NCBI GenBank assembly: GCA_002408385.1
Contig: DHSB01000245.1
Coordinates: 1 to 20,099 of the forward strand
DNA: 20,099 bases
From: Myxococcales bacterium UBA5297
GTDB taxonomy: Bacteria > Myxococcota > Myxococcia > Myxococcales > UBA5297
Direction of reading: 5' to 3'
The notes under the pieces were generated by a model. It did no database searches and had not been told where the DNA came from. It worked only from the letters and a program-made list of their open reading frames with translations. Both the position numbers and the translations under genes were made by a program. Positions 6,995 through 15,361 of the stretch are shown in pieces. The stretch's first letter is position 1; each line of letters starts with the position of its first letter.

Positions 6995-9900
6995 TCAGTC
7001 CTGCGGGACGCTGACGCCATTGACCCAGACACAGAGACAGGCCCAGTCGGCCGCATCTGGCCGATTCATCGCTGCCTGACGAAGGGCGCTCGCCAATGCC
7101 TCGTCAACCGCCTTTCCGCGTACCATTTCCTTCATCAGGGTTGAAACTAACTGCCGGGCCATTCCGGACTTTATCGGCCAGAGGGTTGCAAAGACGGCCT
7201 GCGCTCCAAGGCGTAGGAAGCAACTCGCCACACTGGTCAACTCGGCGCTGCTCGGGCTCTCTTCGGCTGCGCTGTCGCAGGTGCTGAGAAGGACGACCGG
7301 CGAGTGAGCAAGCTTCGGAGCAGCGAGAAGGTCGAGCACAGTGACATCACGTCGGCGACCATCCTCTCCTACAATTACCAGTGCGCTAATGCCATGAATC
7401 GATACGCCATGGCCAGAGACCAGAAGAAATGTTGCAAGGCTGGCTCGGGATAATAATTCGCTTTCCGTTGCCGGAACATCCATCACTAGAGGCGGTGGCG
7501 TCAAACCCTCACTGAGAAAGACTTCGGCGCCCCGCTTTCGACCGAATGAAGCTATGACCTCGGGTCGGTAGCCGGCTGCTGTCAGGGTCTCTGCGCTCTC
7601 GGCGACCTCTGCGACTGCGTCATGAAGCTGTTCGCTTGGGTTGGTCTCGGGGTCAGCGACCATTAAGACGGACGAATGGAAGGAGGGTTTTACCTCGCGC
7701 CGGGGCATCATTTGCCAGTGGGGTATGTAAGCTAGCCCTCTCACCTTCTCGAAGACGCGTCCGGCCCCGACCCTTGAGGCGTGCACGGGAAGTCCCGCCA
7801 GTGCGCCGGGACACATGTATAGCCGTCGTCCCTCTAACTGCACGTTAGTGGCAGCAAGTAGAGGCAGCCAAAATTGACGCTCGAAAGTCGACAGGAGCGC
7901 TTCGAGCGGCTCCGAACTCCGTGGGGCATTTGGGGATGCGTGGGCCGAGTAGATTGCTGAAGAGAGCGCTCGTGTGGTCTCACGCAAGACCGGCCTCGAG
8001 ATCGGCACGAGCGTCATCTTCGGCCGTCCCCCGGTCTCCTTACCAAACACCAAGCAAACGCCGCCCCAATTACTGATAGTGGCGTCCACCAGCAGCAGCG
8101 CGGGATCATCGAACTCTTCCGGCGGGGGAGCCGGCGATTCCTCTTGCATGTCGAAAAGCTGCCCCGACTCGTCGCCCAGCCAGTCCAGCGCATCGCTGAG
8201 TGTTTGGTAAGCGGCCGATAAGTCACTTCCGCGCTGGGACACCATTACAGATCGAACCAGGTCCGCCTCCAGCGATCGAGCCATTCGCCGAATCTCGTCC
8301 ATTCCTCGGGCTTCGGGGTCTCGCTCTTGCGGGTGCCAGCCAGAGGCCCAGACACGGAGGTCGGATGACTTCGAGCGTCCGGCGGCCGCTACGATCTCCT
8401 CGGTCGGCGCTTCACGGCTGGCAAGGAGCCAGGTGAGATTCGCATACAGTCGCCCGAGCGTCTCCGCGAGCGTCCACTTCCAAGAAATCGCTAGGCTACG
8501 TCCAAGCATGCGTTGAGCCGAAGCGACGGCTTCGCGGATAGCCGCCTCGGCGCGTGCCAGTGGTCTCGGGTCGGACGGTCCTAGCGTCTGCCACAGCGCC
8601 ACCCACGCGTCGGCCTCTCGCTCTCGGCAGTAAATGGCCCGCCAGGAATCGTGAAGCTTTTCGTAGAGAGCCGCGGCGAGCGCGAAGTCCGCTGCCGCAT
8701 TCCCAATGTCACGATCACGACGCGCGTTTGAGCTTTTCCTGCGGAGAAACTCGCCTCGCAGTCGGTAGAGCTTCGCAGCAAGCTCGGGTTCTCCTGACCG
8801 GTTGGCCAGGATTTGCGTGCGCCGAAACTCATCAATGATTCCGGTCGAGTCCGTTGCAGACAGCCGGCCGCTACCCATGACAGCTTGCGCACACGCCAGA
8901 CGAGCCGATCCCTCCAGGGCAGGAATTCCGGATAGAAGCTCGACCGCCTCTTTAAAGCTCAGAAGCGCTCGATCGCTCTGTTTCCCTTGATTGCTGTCTT
9001 CCAGCTGCGCAAACCCGATCGCTAGGCGTAACAGTCCCCGCAATTTGACGTGTGCATCCCTGGGCTCCAGTACCCTGATTCCCTCGTAATATGCCTCCAA
9101 CGCTGCCTGGACGCTCGCTCCCCGAGCCCTGGCGCGGATCGCGTTGCCTTGAGCCAAGTAAAGAGAGCCAAGCAGCTCCGTTGTGTAGGCACGCAGCGGT
9201 GAATCGTAGTCCTTTTGTCCATGTGCAGTGCAGACAATCTCGATGCCCTGATTTAGGCAACTTAGAGCGGCTTCCTGATTCAGATCCTCCCAGCCATCCA
9301 CACGCTCGTTATGGAACGTTCCTAGGGCGTGTAACACCGTCGCTCTCGAAAAGGAGCTTTCTTCTCTTGGAAGGAGCGTCAGCGCCTCCTGGTAAAGGCT
9401 GAGCAACTCCGACACCGGCGGCCTATCGGTGAAAGGCTGTGCTGCCAGCGCACTAGCGTAGTCGGAAAGCGCCCGCCCCCGGGCTTCTCTTTCATATTTC
9501 ACTCGCCGTACCGAAAGCGCAGCCCGGAAAGACTCGATGCTGTCTTCGAGGAGTTGTGGCCGCCAATCGGCAAGAAATCGCTCGGCTCGCGCCTTGGCGA
9601 GGAGAAGGTCGCGCTCCAGGCGGGGATGTTCCGACACACCGTCGAGCGCCAATCCGCGGCTCGCCGCGGAAGCGATGGATTCGAGTTCCGCCTGAGGGCT
9701 TTCTGCCGTCATCCAGTGTGGAAGTGCAGCCATCGAGTAACGAAGATTCAGCGTCGCGCGAGTCGGTCCATCCAAGTCGAGCTCGCCGGAAGTCATAGCA
9801 AGCGAATGCAAACCGGCCAGTCCGGTTTGAACCGCTTTGGTTGAGCCCGCTTGAACGAGCCAGCGATAGAATGAAGCCCGGATTGTGACCTCGACGGCGG

Positions 9901-10735
9901 CTTTGTGTTGCGCGCGAATCGGGACCATTTCTTGCCGTACATCACGCACCATCTCGTCCGCAGCATCCTTGGCAGACCGTGCTCCGGCGATGACTTCCTT
10001 TACGGCAGCCTGCATTTTCCACGGATTATATCCGATGAACCACAACTCTGACTGAATCGGAGAGACAGGCTGCTTGAGCGAGACCGTCCCACTCGGAGTA
10101 GCGGCCTGAGCATTGTTCTGCTCGACTGCACGTAAGCAGGTTCCGAGCATCTCCAGATGCTCCACCATTCGCCACATTTGGCTCGCCAGCTCGGGTTCGC
10201 GGGGAATGTTTGTCCGCACGGCGGCTGCGAGCCAGTCGAGATAATCGGGATCATACAGTCCCGGGTCGCGGTCGCACAATTCCAAGATGGTCGCAGCCTC
10301 CATTTGATTCAAAGCGGCCATCCGGCGCGTAGCCTCGAGGTGAACGGCTCGCGCCCGGTTCAGTCGTTCAACGCGAGCCCGGTCTTTCGCTGCGACGGCG
10401 TCTGTATTCCACAAATCGAGCAACTTACCGAATAACGGGTTCCAGTACCAGCCGGACGAGTTAGCGAGTTCCGCGAGATTGCGCATCGAATTGACGCCTT
10501 CCACTCGTTGCCGGAGGCAAGTCAAATCGCTTAGTAGGGTCCGAATGCGCGAGGCCTGCCTCTTCCGGTCGGGACGGCCCAGCGCTGCCGCATCGAGTGC
10601 CTCGCTCAAGCCGGAATCCGCGGCGCAGCGGATTGCGAGGTCACGCGCGTACTCCTCGGCGACTTCCTGGGGACCGCGGGAACGGATAAGTCTTTGAGCG
10701 GCGGCGAGTATTTCCGACGAGCCAAGCTTCGACAT
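6995..10735 (-). CDS. TPR-rich CHAT-domain caspase-like protease
   Basis: 1246 residues from the ATG at 10735. The C-terminal about 330 residues form a CHAT (caspase HetF-associated with TPR) peptidase: catalytic His in LLVSGHGVSIHG (about H1109) and catalytic Cys in VVLLSTCDSAAEES (about C1153, codon 7277-7279), followed by FLRLGAQAVFATLWPI, typical of the family. The preceding 900 residues are almost entirely helical, with TPR-like stretches (for example YQEALTLLPREESSF and AALEAYYEGIRVLEP). CHAT proteases cleave partner proteins on activation; known examples include TPR-CHAT of type III-E CRISPR systems and proteases that activate bacterial gasdermins. No Cas or gasdermin gene is visible in the window. 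The ATG at 10735 has AAGGA 9 bases upstream; in-frame ATGs at 10744 and 10771 lack this spacing. It converges on the NACHT-RelA operon with 18 bp between stops. Confidence 0.9.
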   Translation of the reverse strand: MSKLGSSEILAAAQRLIRSRGPQEVAEEYARDLAIRCAADSGLSEALDAAALGRPDRKRQASRIRTLLSDLTCLRQRVEGVNSMRNLAELANSSGWYWNPLFGKLLDLWNTDAVAAKDRARVERLNRARAVHLEATRRMAALNQMEAATILELCDRDPGLYDPDYLDWLAAAVRTNIPREPELASQMWRMVEHLEMLGTCLRAVEQNNAQAATPSGTVSLKQPVSPIQSELWFIGYNPWKMQAAVKEVIAGARSAKDAADEMVRDVRQEMVPIRAQHKAAVEVTIRASFYRWLVQAGSTKAVQTGLAGLHSLAMTSGELDLDGPTRATLNLRYSMAALPHWMTAESPQAELESIASAASRGLALDGVSEHPRLERDLLLAKARAERFLADWRPQLLEDSIESFRAALSVRRVKYEREARGRALSDYASALAAQPFTDRPPVSELLSLYQEALTLLPREESSFSRATVLHALGTFHNERVDGWEDLNQEAALSCLNQGIEIVCTAHGQKDYDSPLRAYTTELLGSLYLAQGNAIRARARGASVQAALEAYYEGIRVLEPRDAHVKLRGLLRLAIGFAQLEDSNQGKQSDRALLSFKEAVELLSGIPALEGSARLACAQAVMGSGRLSATDSTGIIDEFRRTQILANRSGEPELAAKLYRLRGEFLRRKSSNARRDRDIGNAAADFALAAALYEKLHDSWRAIYCREREADAWVALWQTLGPSDPRPLARAEAAIREAVASAQRMLGRSLAISWKWTLAETLGRLYANLTWLLASREAPTEEIVAAAGRSKSSDLRVWASGWHPQERDPEARGMDEIRRMARSLEADLVRSVMVSQRGSDLSAAYQTLSDALDWLGDESGQLFDMQEESPAPPPEEFDDPALLLVDATISNWGGVCLVFGKETGGRPKMTLVPISRPVLRETTRALSSAIYSAHASPNAPRSSEPLEALLSTFERQFWLPLLAATNVQLEGRRLYMCPGALAGLPVHASRVGAGRVFEKVRGLAYIPHWQMMPRREVKPSFHSSVLMVADPETNPSEQLHDAVAEVAESAETLTAAGYRPEVIASFGRKRGAEVFLSEGLTPPPLVMDVPATESELLSRASLATFLLVSGHGVSIHGISALVIVGEDGRRRDVTVLDLLAAPKLAHSPVVLLSTCDSAAEESPSSAELTSVASCFLRLGAQAVFATLWPIKSGMARQLVSTLMKEMVRGKAVDEALASALRQAAMNRPDAADWACLCVWVNGVSVPQD

Positions 10736-10744
10736 CGAGCCCAT

Positions 10745-10749
10745 TCCTT
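10745..10749 (-). promoter_or_regulatory. Ribosome binding site deciding the CHAT gene start
   Basis: On the minus strand AAGGA lies 9 bases before the ATG at 10735. It directly abuts the ATG at 10744, and is inside the frame from 10771. The site therefore favours the 1246-residue form over the 1249- and 1258-residue forms. Confidence 0.6.
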
Positions 10750-10771
10750 TCCGGTTTTCTTTCTTGCGCAT

Positions 10772-11117
10772 GCTACCAGTGCGCGCCGGCGGACCCTATC
10801 TCGCATGGTTTCGCCGACGCGCCATGCGGGGTCGATCCTTGATCCGGCTCGAGGACGCATTCGCGGGAACTCCTTGCCGCTGTCATAGGCAGCCACTTCG
10901 ATTGCGTCCCTGGTGTTCGCCGCTCGGGTAGCACACTAGGCAAGGCTTGGAAGTCCTTCGCTGTCGTCGAGCTGCCGGAACCTGGGCTCAGGCGGCTTCT
11001 TCTAGAGCCAAGTGAACGTCATTTTCAGTGCATGGGAGGAACGGGTATGGCAGCGGCTATTGGTGTAGAGATCGACGCGCGCCGCCGGTTCTCGCCGCAG
11101 TGCCTGTCGAAGCAATG
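10772..11117. other. Intergenic stretch between CHAT and McrC genes
   Basis: 346 bases without a convincing gene. It must hold the promoter of the CHAT gene (minus strand) and the 3' end of the mcrBC transcript. I see no clear -35/-10 pair and no strong terminator hairpin. A short open frame on the minus strand around 11002-11120 shows no recognisable family. Confidence 0.45.
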
Positions 11118-12572
11118 TTAAGCCGCTGCAATCATTGATTTCAGCCCCCGCGCCGCCCCCTCCACCTCCCCACTCATCGGCAACGCCGCCACCGCAAACT
11201 CCAAATGCCGCGGGAACGTCGCCACGCGAGCCCGCCTCACCACCGCCCCATCCCGCTCCAGGCGCGCAAACCGCTCCACCGAGCACGGATAGAGCAAACA
11301 AGCCACCACCCGCTTAGCCTCAAACACCCCGGCATACGCGAGCACCTGGTGGATATCCGCCAGGTGCCTTTCGCGTTGCTCATTGGGCATGCTCGCCCAC
11401 CGCTGCGCGAGGATCTCCTCGCCATAGCGCTTGTACTTCGAGTCGATGACCAAGACCGTGTCGCCCGCGCGCACGACCACGTTGGGGATCAATCGCCGCG
11501 AGGAGCCCGCCCACGGCGGGTCCCACCGCAAATGAATCGGCGACTGCTCGAGGATCGAACCCCCGACCATCTTCGCCAGCCGGCCCGCGACCGTCGCCGC
11601 CCAGGCCTCGAAGAACCGCTCCATATCGAGGTGGAAAGGCAGCCCCGCCAGGTCACTCAGGCCGCCCAATCCGCGCTCTTCGCTCGTCCACTCGATTGCC
11701 TGAAGCCCCTCGCGAACCGCGCGCCGCACCACCTCATCGAACGGCCGGGTCTGCATCGCCGATAGCGTCGTCGGCAGCGGCCGTAGCGCCGGATAGGGCG
11801 CGAGCCGCGCGAGCAGCAGTTCCGCCTCGGCGAGCAGCGTGCGCGTCACGCGAGAGGCGCCTCGCAGCGGCAGCAACGCCATTTGGTGCTGCCGGACCGT
11901 GTAGTGGATCGCCGAGAGCAGGTCCCTGTCTGCCGTCAGCTCCGGCGCGCGGCAGGGCACCGAGGTCCAGCGCGCCGACGGAAGCCTGCGCCTCGCGTAC
12001 TCATCCCAGCGCACCGCGCCTCGGGGCGAGGCGAGGTCGACCTCGCGCAGCTCGAATCGGCGGATGGTCGCGTCGAGCAGCGCTCGCATTCTCCTCAGGA
12101 CGATGGCCGAGAAGACCCACACCGGTATCTGCCGGCTCGAGGTCGGCAGGTCGGGGAGCGCGAGCGGTTGCGGCGCGACCTTCATCCCGACCGCATCGAG
12201 CACCTCGCCGAAGGCCTTCCAGTGAAACCGGGGCTCGATGACGAGACCGAGGTTCGGCCGACCGGTCAGCGGTGACTTGAGCGGAAGGGCGCCAATCCGC
12301 GTGGCCGGCTTCATGCGGATTCCGACCTCGCGCCCGGATACGGCGACGTCGGCCTTCACGTCGAAGCACTTCAGCAGGTCGGCGTTCATTCGCACGAACG
12401 CTTCGGCCCGCGCCTCGGCCCCGCGGTCGGCGCTGGAGGTGAGCCACCCGCTGCCACGGATGAAGGTCTCGGTCGAATCCTCGAGGCGGATGACGGCCCG
12501 TTGGTCGCGGAGGCGTCGACGCGGCCCGCTCGGCTTGGCCCTCTCTCGCTTTCTGGCGGCTGCCTTGGCCAT
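11118..12572 (-). CDS. mcrC: McrC-like nuclease subunit of an McrBC-type restriction system
   Basis: 484 residues. McrC supplies the endonuclease of McrBC, which cuts modified DNA after GTP-driven translocation by McrB. The family signature DMERFFEAW (316-324) is followed by the PD-(D/E)xK nuclease core: LIPNVVV (361-367) and VLVIDSKYK (373-381, with D377 and K379), then HLADIHQVLAYA (403-414), all as in McrC. The N-terminal 310 residues correspond to the McrB-interacting part and begin with a basic tail. The usual Pro-Asp before the beta strand is Pro-Asn here (N364, codon AAC), which may weaken metal binding. The start lies 7 bases after the mcrB-like stop; only a weak GAGTAGGT precedes it, so translation is probably coupled. 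The gene is second in a two-gene operon. Confidence 0.85.
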   Translation of the reverse strand: MAKAAARKRERAKPSGPRRRLRDQRAVIRLEDSTETFIRGSGWLTSSADRGAEARAEAFVRMNADLLKCFDVKADVAVSGREVGIRMKPATRIGALPLKSPLTGRPNLGLVIEPRFHWKAFGEVLDAVGMKVAPQPLALPDLPTSSRQIPVWVFSAIVLRRMRALLDATIRRFELREVDLASPRGAVRWDEYARRRLPSARWTSVPCRAPELTADRDLLSAIHYTVRQHQMALLPLRGASRVTRTLLAEAELLLARLAPYPALRPLPTTLSAMQTRPFDEVVRRAVREGLQAIEWTSEERGLGGLSDLAGLPFHLDMERFFEAWAATVAGRLAKMVGGSILEQSPIHLRWDPPWAGSSRRLIPNVVVRAGDTVLVIDSKYKRYGEEILAQRWASMPNEQRERHLADIHQVLAYAGVFEAKRVVACLLYPCSVERFARLERDGAVVRRARVATFPRHLEFAVAALPMSGEVEGAARGLKSMIAAA

Positions 12573-12579
12573 CGGCGAC

Positions 12580-14109
12580 CTACTCGGGCAGCACGTCGAT
12601 GCGCTCGATGAAGGAGCGGATTTCGTCCGCGAACCCGGCGCAGAGTCCCTGGCGCAGGTACTCGCCGAGCAGCGGCCTCAGGCCGGAGCTCAAGAGCCGC
12701 TTCGCGCTGCGCTCTTTCTGGCCGGGCGGATAGAGGAAGTAGGAGTGACCTGGGACCAGCGCGAACGCCTCTTCGGTCGCGTGGTCGATGAAGATTTCGA
12801 GCAGGTCATTGAAGAGCTCGGTCAGCGTCTCGTCGCCCTGGGCCTCGACGGGCCCGGGCTGCGGCCAGATGGACGCAAAGGCGAAGCGCCGCCTGACCGC
12901 GAGATCGATGGGCGCGATGCTGCGGTCGCTCGCGTTCATCGTCCCGAGCAGAAAGAGGTTGTGCGGCAGGCGCAGCTTGCGGCCGACGGGTCTGTATTCG
13001 TGCTCGAGCTCGAGCTCGCGATCCGGGGCGCCGGCCTCGAAGAGGTAGATGCACTCGCCGAGTACCTTCGCGAGGTCGGCGCGATTGAGCTCGTCGACGT
13101 GCAGCAGGTAGTCCTTGCCCGACTTCGTCGCGGCCGCGATGGCCTCGATCAGGTGCCCGGGCTTCGGTTTGAACGCGAGGCCACTTGCGGCCGGTTCTGG
13201 GGCGAGTCCGCCGACGAAGGATTCGTAGGTCGAGTTCGCGTGGAACTGGATGGTCTTGCCGTTGCCCTTGAATCGGTCGGCGAGCAGTTCCTCCGTCGCC
13301 ATCCTGGTCTTGCCGGTCCCCGGCGGGCCTTCGAGCACGACGAAGCGCCGCTCGCGCAGCAGTTGGTGGACCTGGTCGGCATTCACCGACGGCATCAGCT
13401 CGCGCATCCACGAGGACCGGAGCTGCTGGCGTTCCTCCTCTGCCTGCTTCTTCAAAGGTTGGCCGCGCTCGGCGAGGAACGTGTCGAGCAGGATCTTCAG
13501 CGCGGCCTCTGCCTGGGCGTTTCCGGAATAGCGGCCGGCGCCGGTCGGCGCGTAGAGCAGGTGCACGACGTGGCCGTAGGTCTCGAGGCACTCGCTCCAG
13601 TTCTCGAATTGGCGCAGGACGTCGTGGGGAAGGTGATGGGCGTCGCGGTCGACGAAGGTCGGGTCGTTCTTCGCCCAGGCGACGCGGCCGGTCGTCGGTC
13701 GCGCGGCGAAGTTGAGGTAGCGCGCGATGGCTTGCGCCTTTCGGGCGTGTCCCGGCCGGCCGAGCACCATCTGATCGGGCTCGAGGCTCTGCGTGCCGAC
13801 GACCCAGCCGATGAGCGATGGGCCCTTCTCGGAGGGAAAGACCACGAAGCTGAGGCCGCCGTAGGCACCGGATGAGTCCTGCCCTGGCGGGATCAGGGCG
13901 ACGTGGGGGGCATCCTTGATGCTCTTAAAGACGTTTGCTCGAAGCTGCAGCCGGCCGCGACCTTCCTTCGCTTCCTTGGCGACTTCGAGCCGGGTTCCCC
14001 GCTCCTGGGCCAGGGCGGCGAGCGGCTCCGAGACCTTCTCGTTCCAGCCTTCGCCGAAGGGTTGATCGAGGGCTTCGAGAAGCGCGGAGAGGGCGGGTGA
14101 GGTCGGCAT
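12580..14109 (-). CDS. mcrB: McrB-like AAA+ GTPase of an McrBC-type restriction system
   Basis: About 509 residues. The C-terminal half is an McrB-type AAA+ motor: Walker [10 protein letters not shown] (260-268), Walker [20 protein letters not shown] (334-352), and the McrB signature [14 protein letters not shown] (389-402), which contains the MNxxD form used for GTP, followed by an Arg finger region VRRRF (405-409). Residues 1-240 should be the target-recognition domain. They do not resemble the 5-methylcytosine-binding domain of E. coli McrB as far as I can tell, but look like a compact alpha/beta domain similar to the N-terminal halves of other prokaryotic McrB homologues. The ATG at 14109 has GGAG 5 bases upstream and is preferred; a GTG at 14214 in the same frame would add 35 residues without a ribosome site. 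It is transcribed divergently from the DUF5131 gene. Confidence 0.87.
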   Translation of the reverse strand: MPTSPALSALLEALDQPFGEGWNEKVSEPLAALAQERGTRLEVAKEAKEGRGRLQLRANVFKSIKDAPHVALIPPGQDSSGAYGGLSFVVFPSEKGPSLIGWVVGTQSLEPDQMVLGRPGHARKAQAIARYLNFAARPTTGRVAWAKNDPTFVDRDAHHLPHDVLRQFENWSECLETYGHVVHLLYAPTGAGRYSGNAQAEAALKILLDTFLAERGQPLKKQAEEERQQLRSSWMRELMPSVNADQVHQLLRERRFVVLEGPPGTGKTRMATEELLADRFKGNGKTIQFHANSTYESFVGGLAPEPAASGLAFKPKPGHLIEAIAAATKSGKDYLLHVDELNRADLAKVLGECIYLFEAGAPDRELELEHEYRPVGRKLRLPHNLFLLGTMNASDRSIAPIDLAVRRRFAFASIWPQPGPVEAQGDETLTELFNDLLEIFIDHATEEAFALVPGHSYFLYPPGQKERSAKRLLSSGLRPLLGEYLRQGLCAGFADEIRSFIERIDVLPE

Positions 14110-14258
14110 GGACTGCTCCGGGCGGCCGCTGAGGCGGTGCGCGACGAATCCTGCGAGGGAATCGGAGAAGTCGGGATAGTAACAGTCGAGCAGAGGGTTG
14201 GTGCCGCTCTGCACTGCGCGCGTACATCACGGCGGGCGGGTGAGCTCGGATCGGGGAC

Positions 14259-14278
14259 GGGCGGATTGCTATCCGCCC
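14259..14278. repeat. REP-like palindrome between mcrB and the DUF5131 gene
   Basis: GGGCGGAT-TGCT-ATCCGCCC, a perfect 8-bp stem and 4-base loop, followed by CCTAC. It lies in the divergent intergenic region. It shares stem length, loop length and flanking bases with the hairpins at 1286, 17476 and 18943. Confidence 0.7.
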
Positions 14279-14358
14279 CTACCTCCACCGGCGCCATCGC
14301 GTGGTTCGATACCCGCCGCCCTCAAGATCGCCGACCAATTCCTCAAGGACCTCTCCCA

Positions 14359-15075
14359 ATGGCTCTCGGCAGCTCCATCGAATGGACCGAAGCCACCTGG
14401 AACCCGGTGACCGGCTGCGACAAGGTCAGCCCCGGATGCAAGCACTGCTATGCCGAGCGCATGGCCTTGCGGCTCCGCGCGATGGGCCAGCCGAACTACC
14501 GCAACGGCTTCGCCGTCACGCTGCAGCCGCAGGCCCTGGAGTTGCCGCTCGGATGGAAGAAGCCGCGCGCGATCTTCGTGAACTCGATGAGCGACCTCTT
14601 TCACGAGCGGGTTCCCGACTCCTTCGTGCGCCAGGTCTTCGACGTGATGCGCCGGGCGAGCTGGCACCGTTTCCAGGTGCTCACCAAGCGCTCGGAGAGG
14701 CTGGCGAAGCTCGCGTCCTCGCTCGACTGGCCGCCGAACGTCTGGATGGGCGTCAGCGTCGAGAGCTCCTCCTTCGCGCACCGCATCGACGACCTGCGTC
14801 GCGTGCCGGCTGCGGTGCGGTTCCTCTCGCTCGAGCCGTTGCTCGGCCCGCTCCCGGGCCTCGACCTTCGTGGCATCGACTGGGTGATCGTCGGCGGCGA
14901 GTCGGGACCGGGCGCTCGTCCTCTCGAGCCGTCGTGGGCAACCGACCTTCGCGACCAGTGCCGGCGCGCCGGAGTCGCCTTCTTCTTCAAGCAGTGGGGC
15001 GGCACCAATAAGAAGCGCGCGGGTCGGCAACTCGAGGGGCGCACCTGGGACGAGCTTCCGCGGGGTCGGGGGTAG
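14359..15075 (+). CDS. Gp37/Gp68-like (DUF5131) three-cysteine protein, intact copy
   Basis: 238 residues. This is the phage Gp37/Gp68 (DUF5131) family: the opening [15 protein letters not shown] with Cys at 20, 27 and 30 ([14 protein letters not shown]), then [48 protein letters not shown] and the tail [22 protein letters not shown]. The three cysteines resemble an iron-sulphur site and the fold has been linked to radical SAM enzymes, but its biochemical function is not established. It is found in phages, plasmids and accessory islands. The ATG at 14359 is 9 bases after AAGGA and starts at the conserved family N-terminus; the frame extends further upstream without homology. It is the only complete copy: three broken copies of the same gene lie between 16.6 and 18.9 kb on the same strand. 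Confidence 0.88.
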   Translation: MALGSSIEWTEATWNPVTGCDKVSPGCKHCYAERMALRLRAMGQPNYRNGFAVTLQPQALELPLGWKKPRAIFVNSMSDLFHERVPDSFVRQVFDVMRRASWHRFQVLTKRSERLAKLASSLDWPPNVWMGVSVESSSFAHRIDDLRRVPAAVRFLSLEPLLGPLPGLDLRGIDWVIVGGESGPGARPLEPSWATDLRDQCRRAGVAFFFKQWGGTNKKRAGRQLEGRTWDELPRGRG

Positions 15076-15181
15076 GGCGATTGTCGGCGCCCAGTGCGGG
15101 ACTCCCTTCGGCGTGACCGCAAGCTGCCGGAACGGCGGCGCTCTCCCGGGGAGCGGCCGCCAGCGCGCCCGGGGCGAGCGC

Positions 15182-15242
15182 TAAGCAAAAGTTCTTTGCC
15201 TAGCGTCCGGCTTGGCAAAAGTTCACCCTGATCTTTTGCTTA
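15182..15242. repeat. Nested inverted repeat in direct repeat A
   Basis: TAAGCAAAAG (15182-15191) pairs with CTTTTGCTTA (15233-15242). Within it TTTGCC (15195-15200) pairs with GGCAAA (15215-15220). The same arrangement is kept in copy B at 17143-17204 although the bases between differ, so the pairing itself seems conserved. It could be a structured RNA, a protein-binding site or a recombination site. Confidence 0.65.
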
Positions 15243-15328
15243 GGCCTCGCGCCGGCAGCCAGCGGGAGCGAGTCCGAGGTCCTTCCGGGGGCGAACAGGC
15301 TGCCCATCCGCCGAAGCCGGAGCTCCGA

Positions 15329-15346
15329 GGCGGGCTGCAGCCCGCC
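15329..15346. terminator. Perfect palindrome downstream of fic
   Basis: GGCGGGCTGCAGCCCGCC is an 18-base perfect palindrome 15 bases beyond the fic stop codon (fic reads on the minus strand). It can form a strong hairpin and may end or stabilise the fic transcript. No T-run follows, so intrinsic termination is uncertain. Confidence 0.4.
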
Positions 15347-15361
15347 CCGCTGGCGACGAGC

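Larger units (their letters stand above)
15022..15356. repeat. Direct repeat copy A: DUF5131 tail plus downstream DNA
   Basis: About 335 bases that match 16982-17318 with scattered differences. It starts in the last 17 codons of the intact DUF5131 gene ([13 protein letters not shown]) and runs through about 280 bases of non-coding DNA to just before the fic stop codon. Shared blocks include CGGAACGGCGGCGCTCTCCC, GCGAGCGCTAAGCAAAAG and CCTTCCGGGGGCGAACAGGC. Together with copy B it brackets the fic gene. Confidence 0.8.

Noticed and set aside
6995..10735. Part of a type III-E CRISPR (Craspase) locus
   Set aside because: TPR-CHAT is the right kind of protein, but no Cas7-11 gene, array or Csx30-like partner is seen in the window.
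11002..11120. Possible transposase or gene remnant upstream of CHAT
   Set aside because: A short frame is visible but nothing in it can be matched to a family from the sequence alone.
12238..13875. Long plus-strand open frame across the mcrBC operon
   Set aside because: It is antisense to McrB, whose Walker and MNxxD motifs are intact; it spans two real genes and has no motif of its own.
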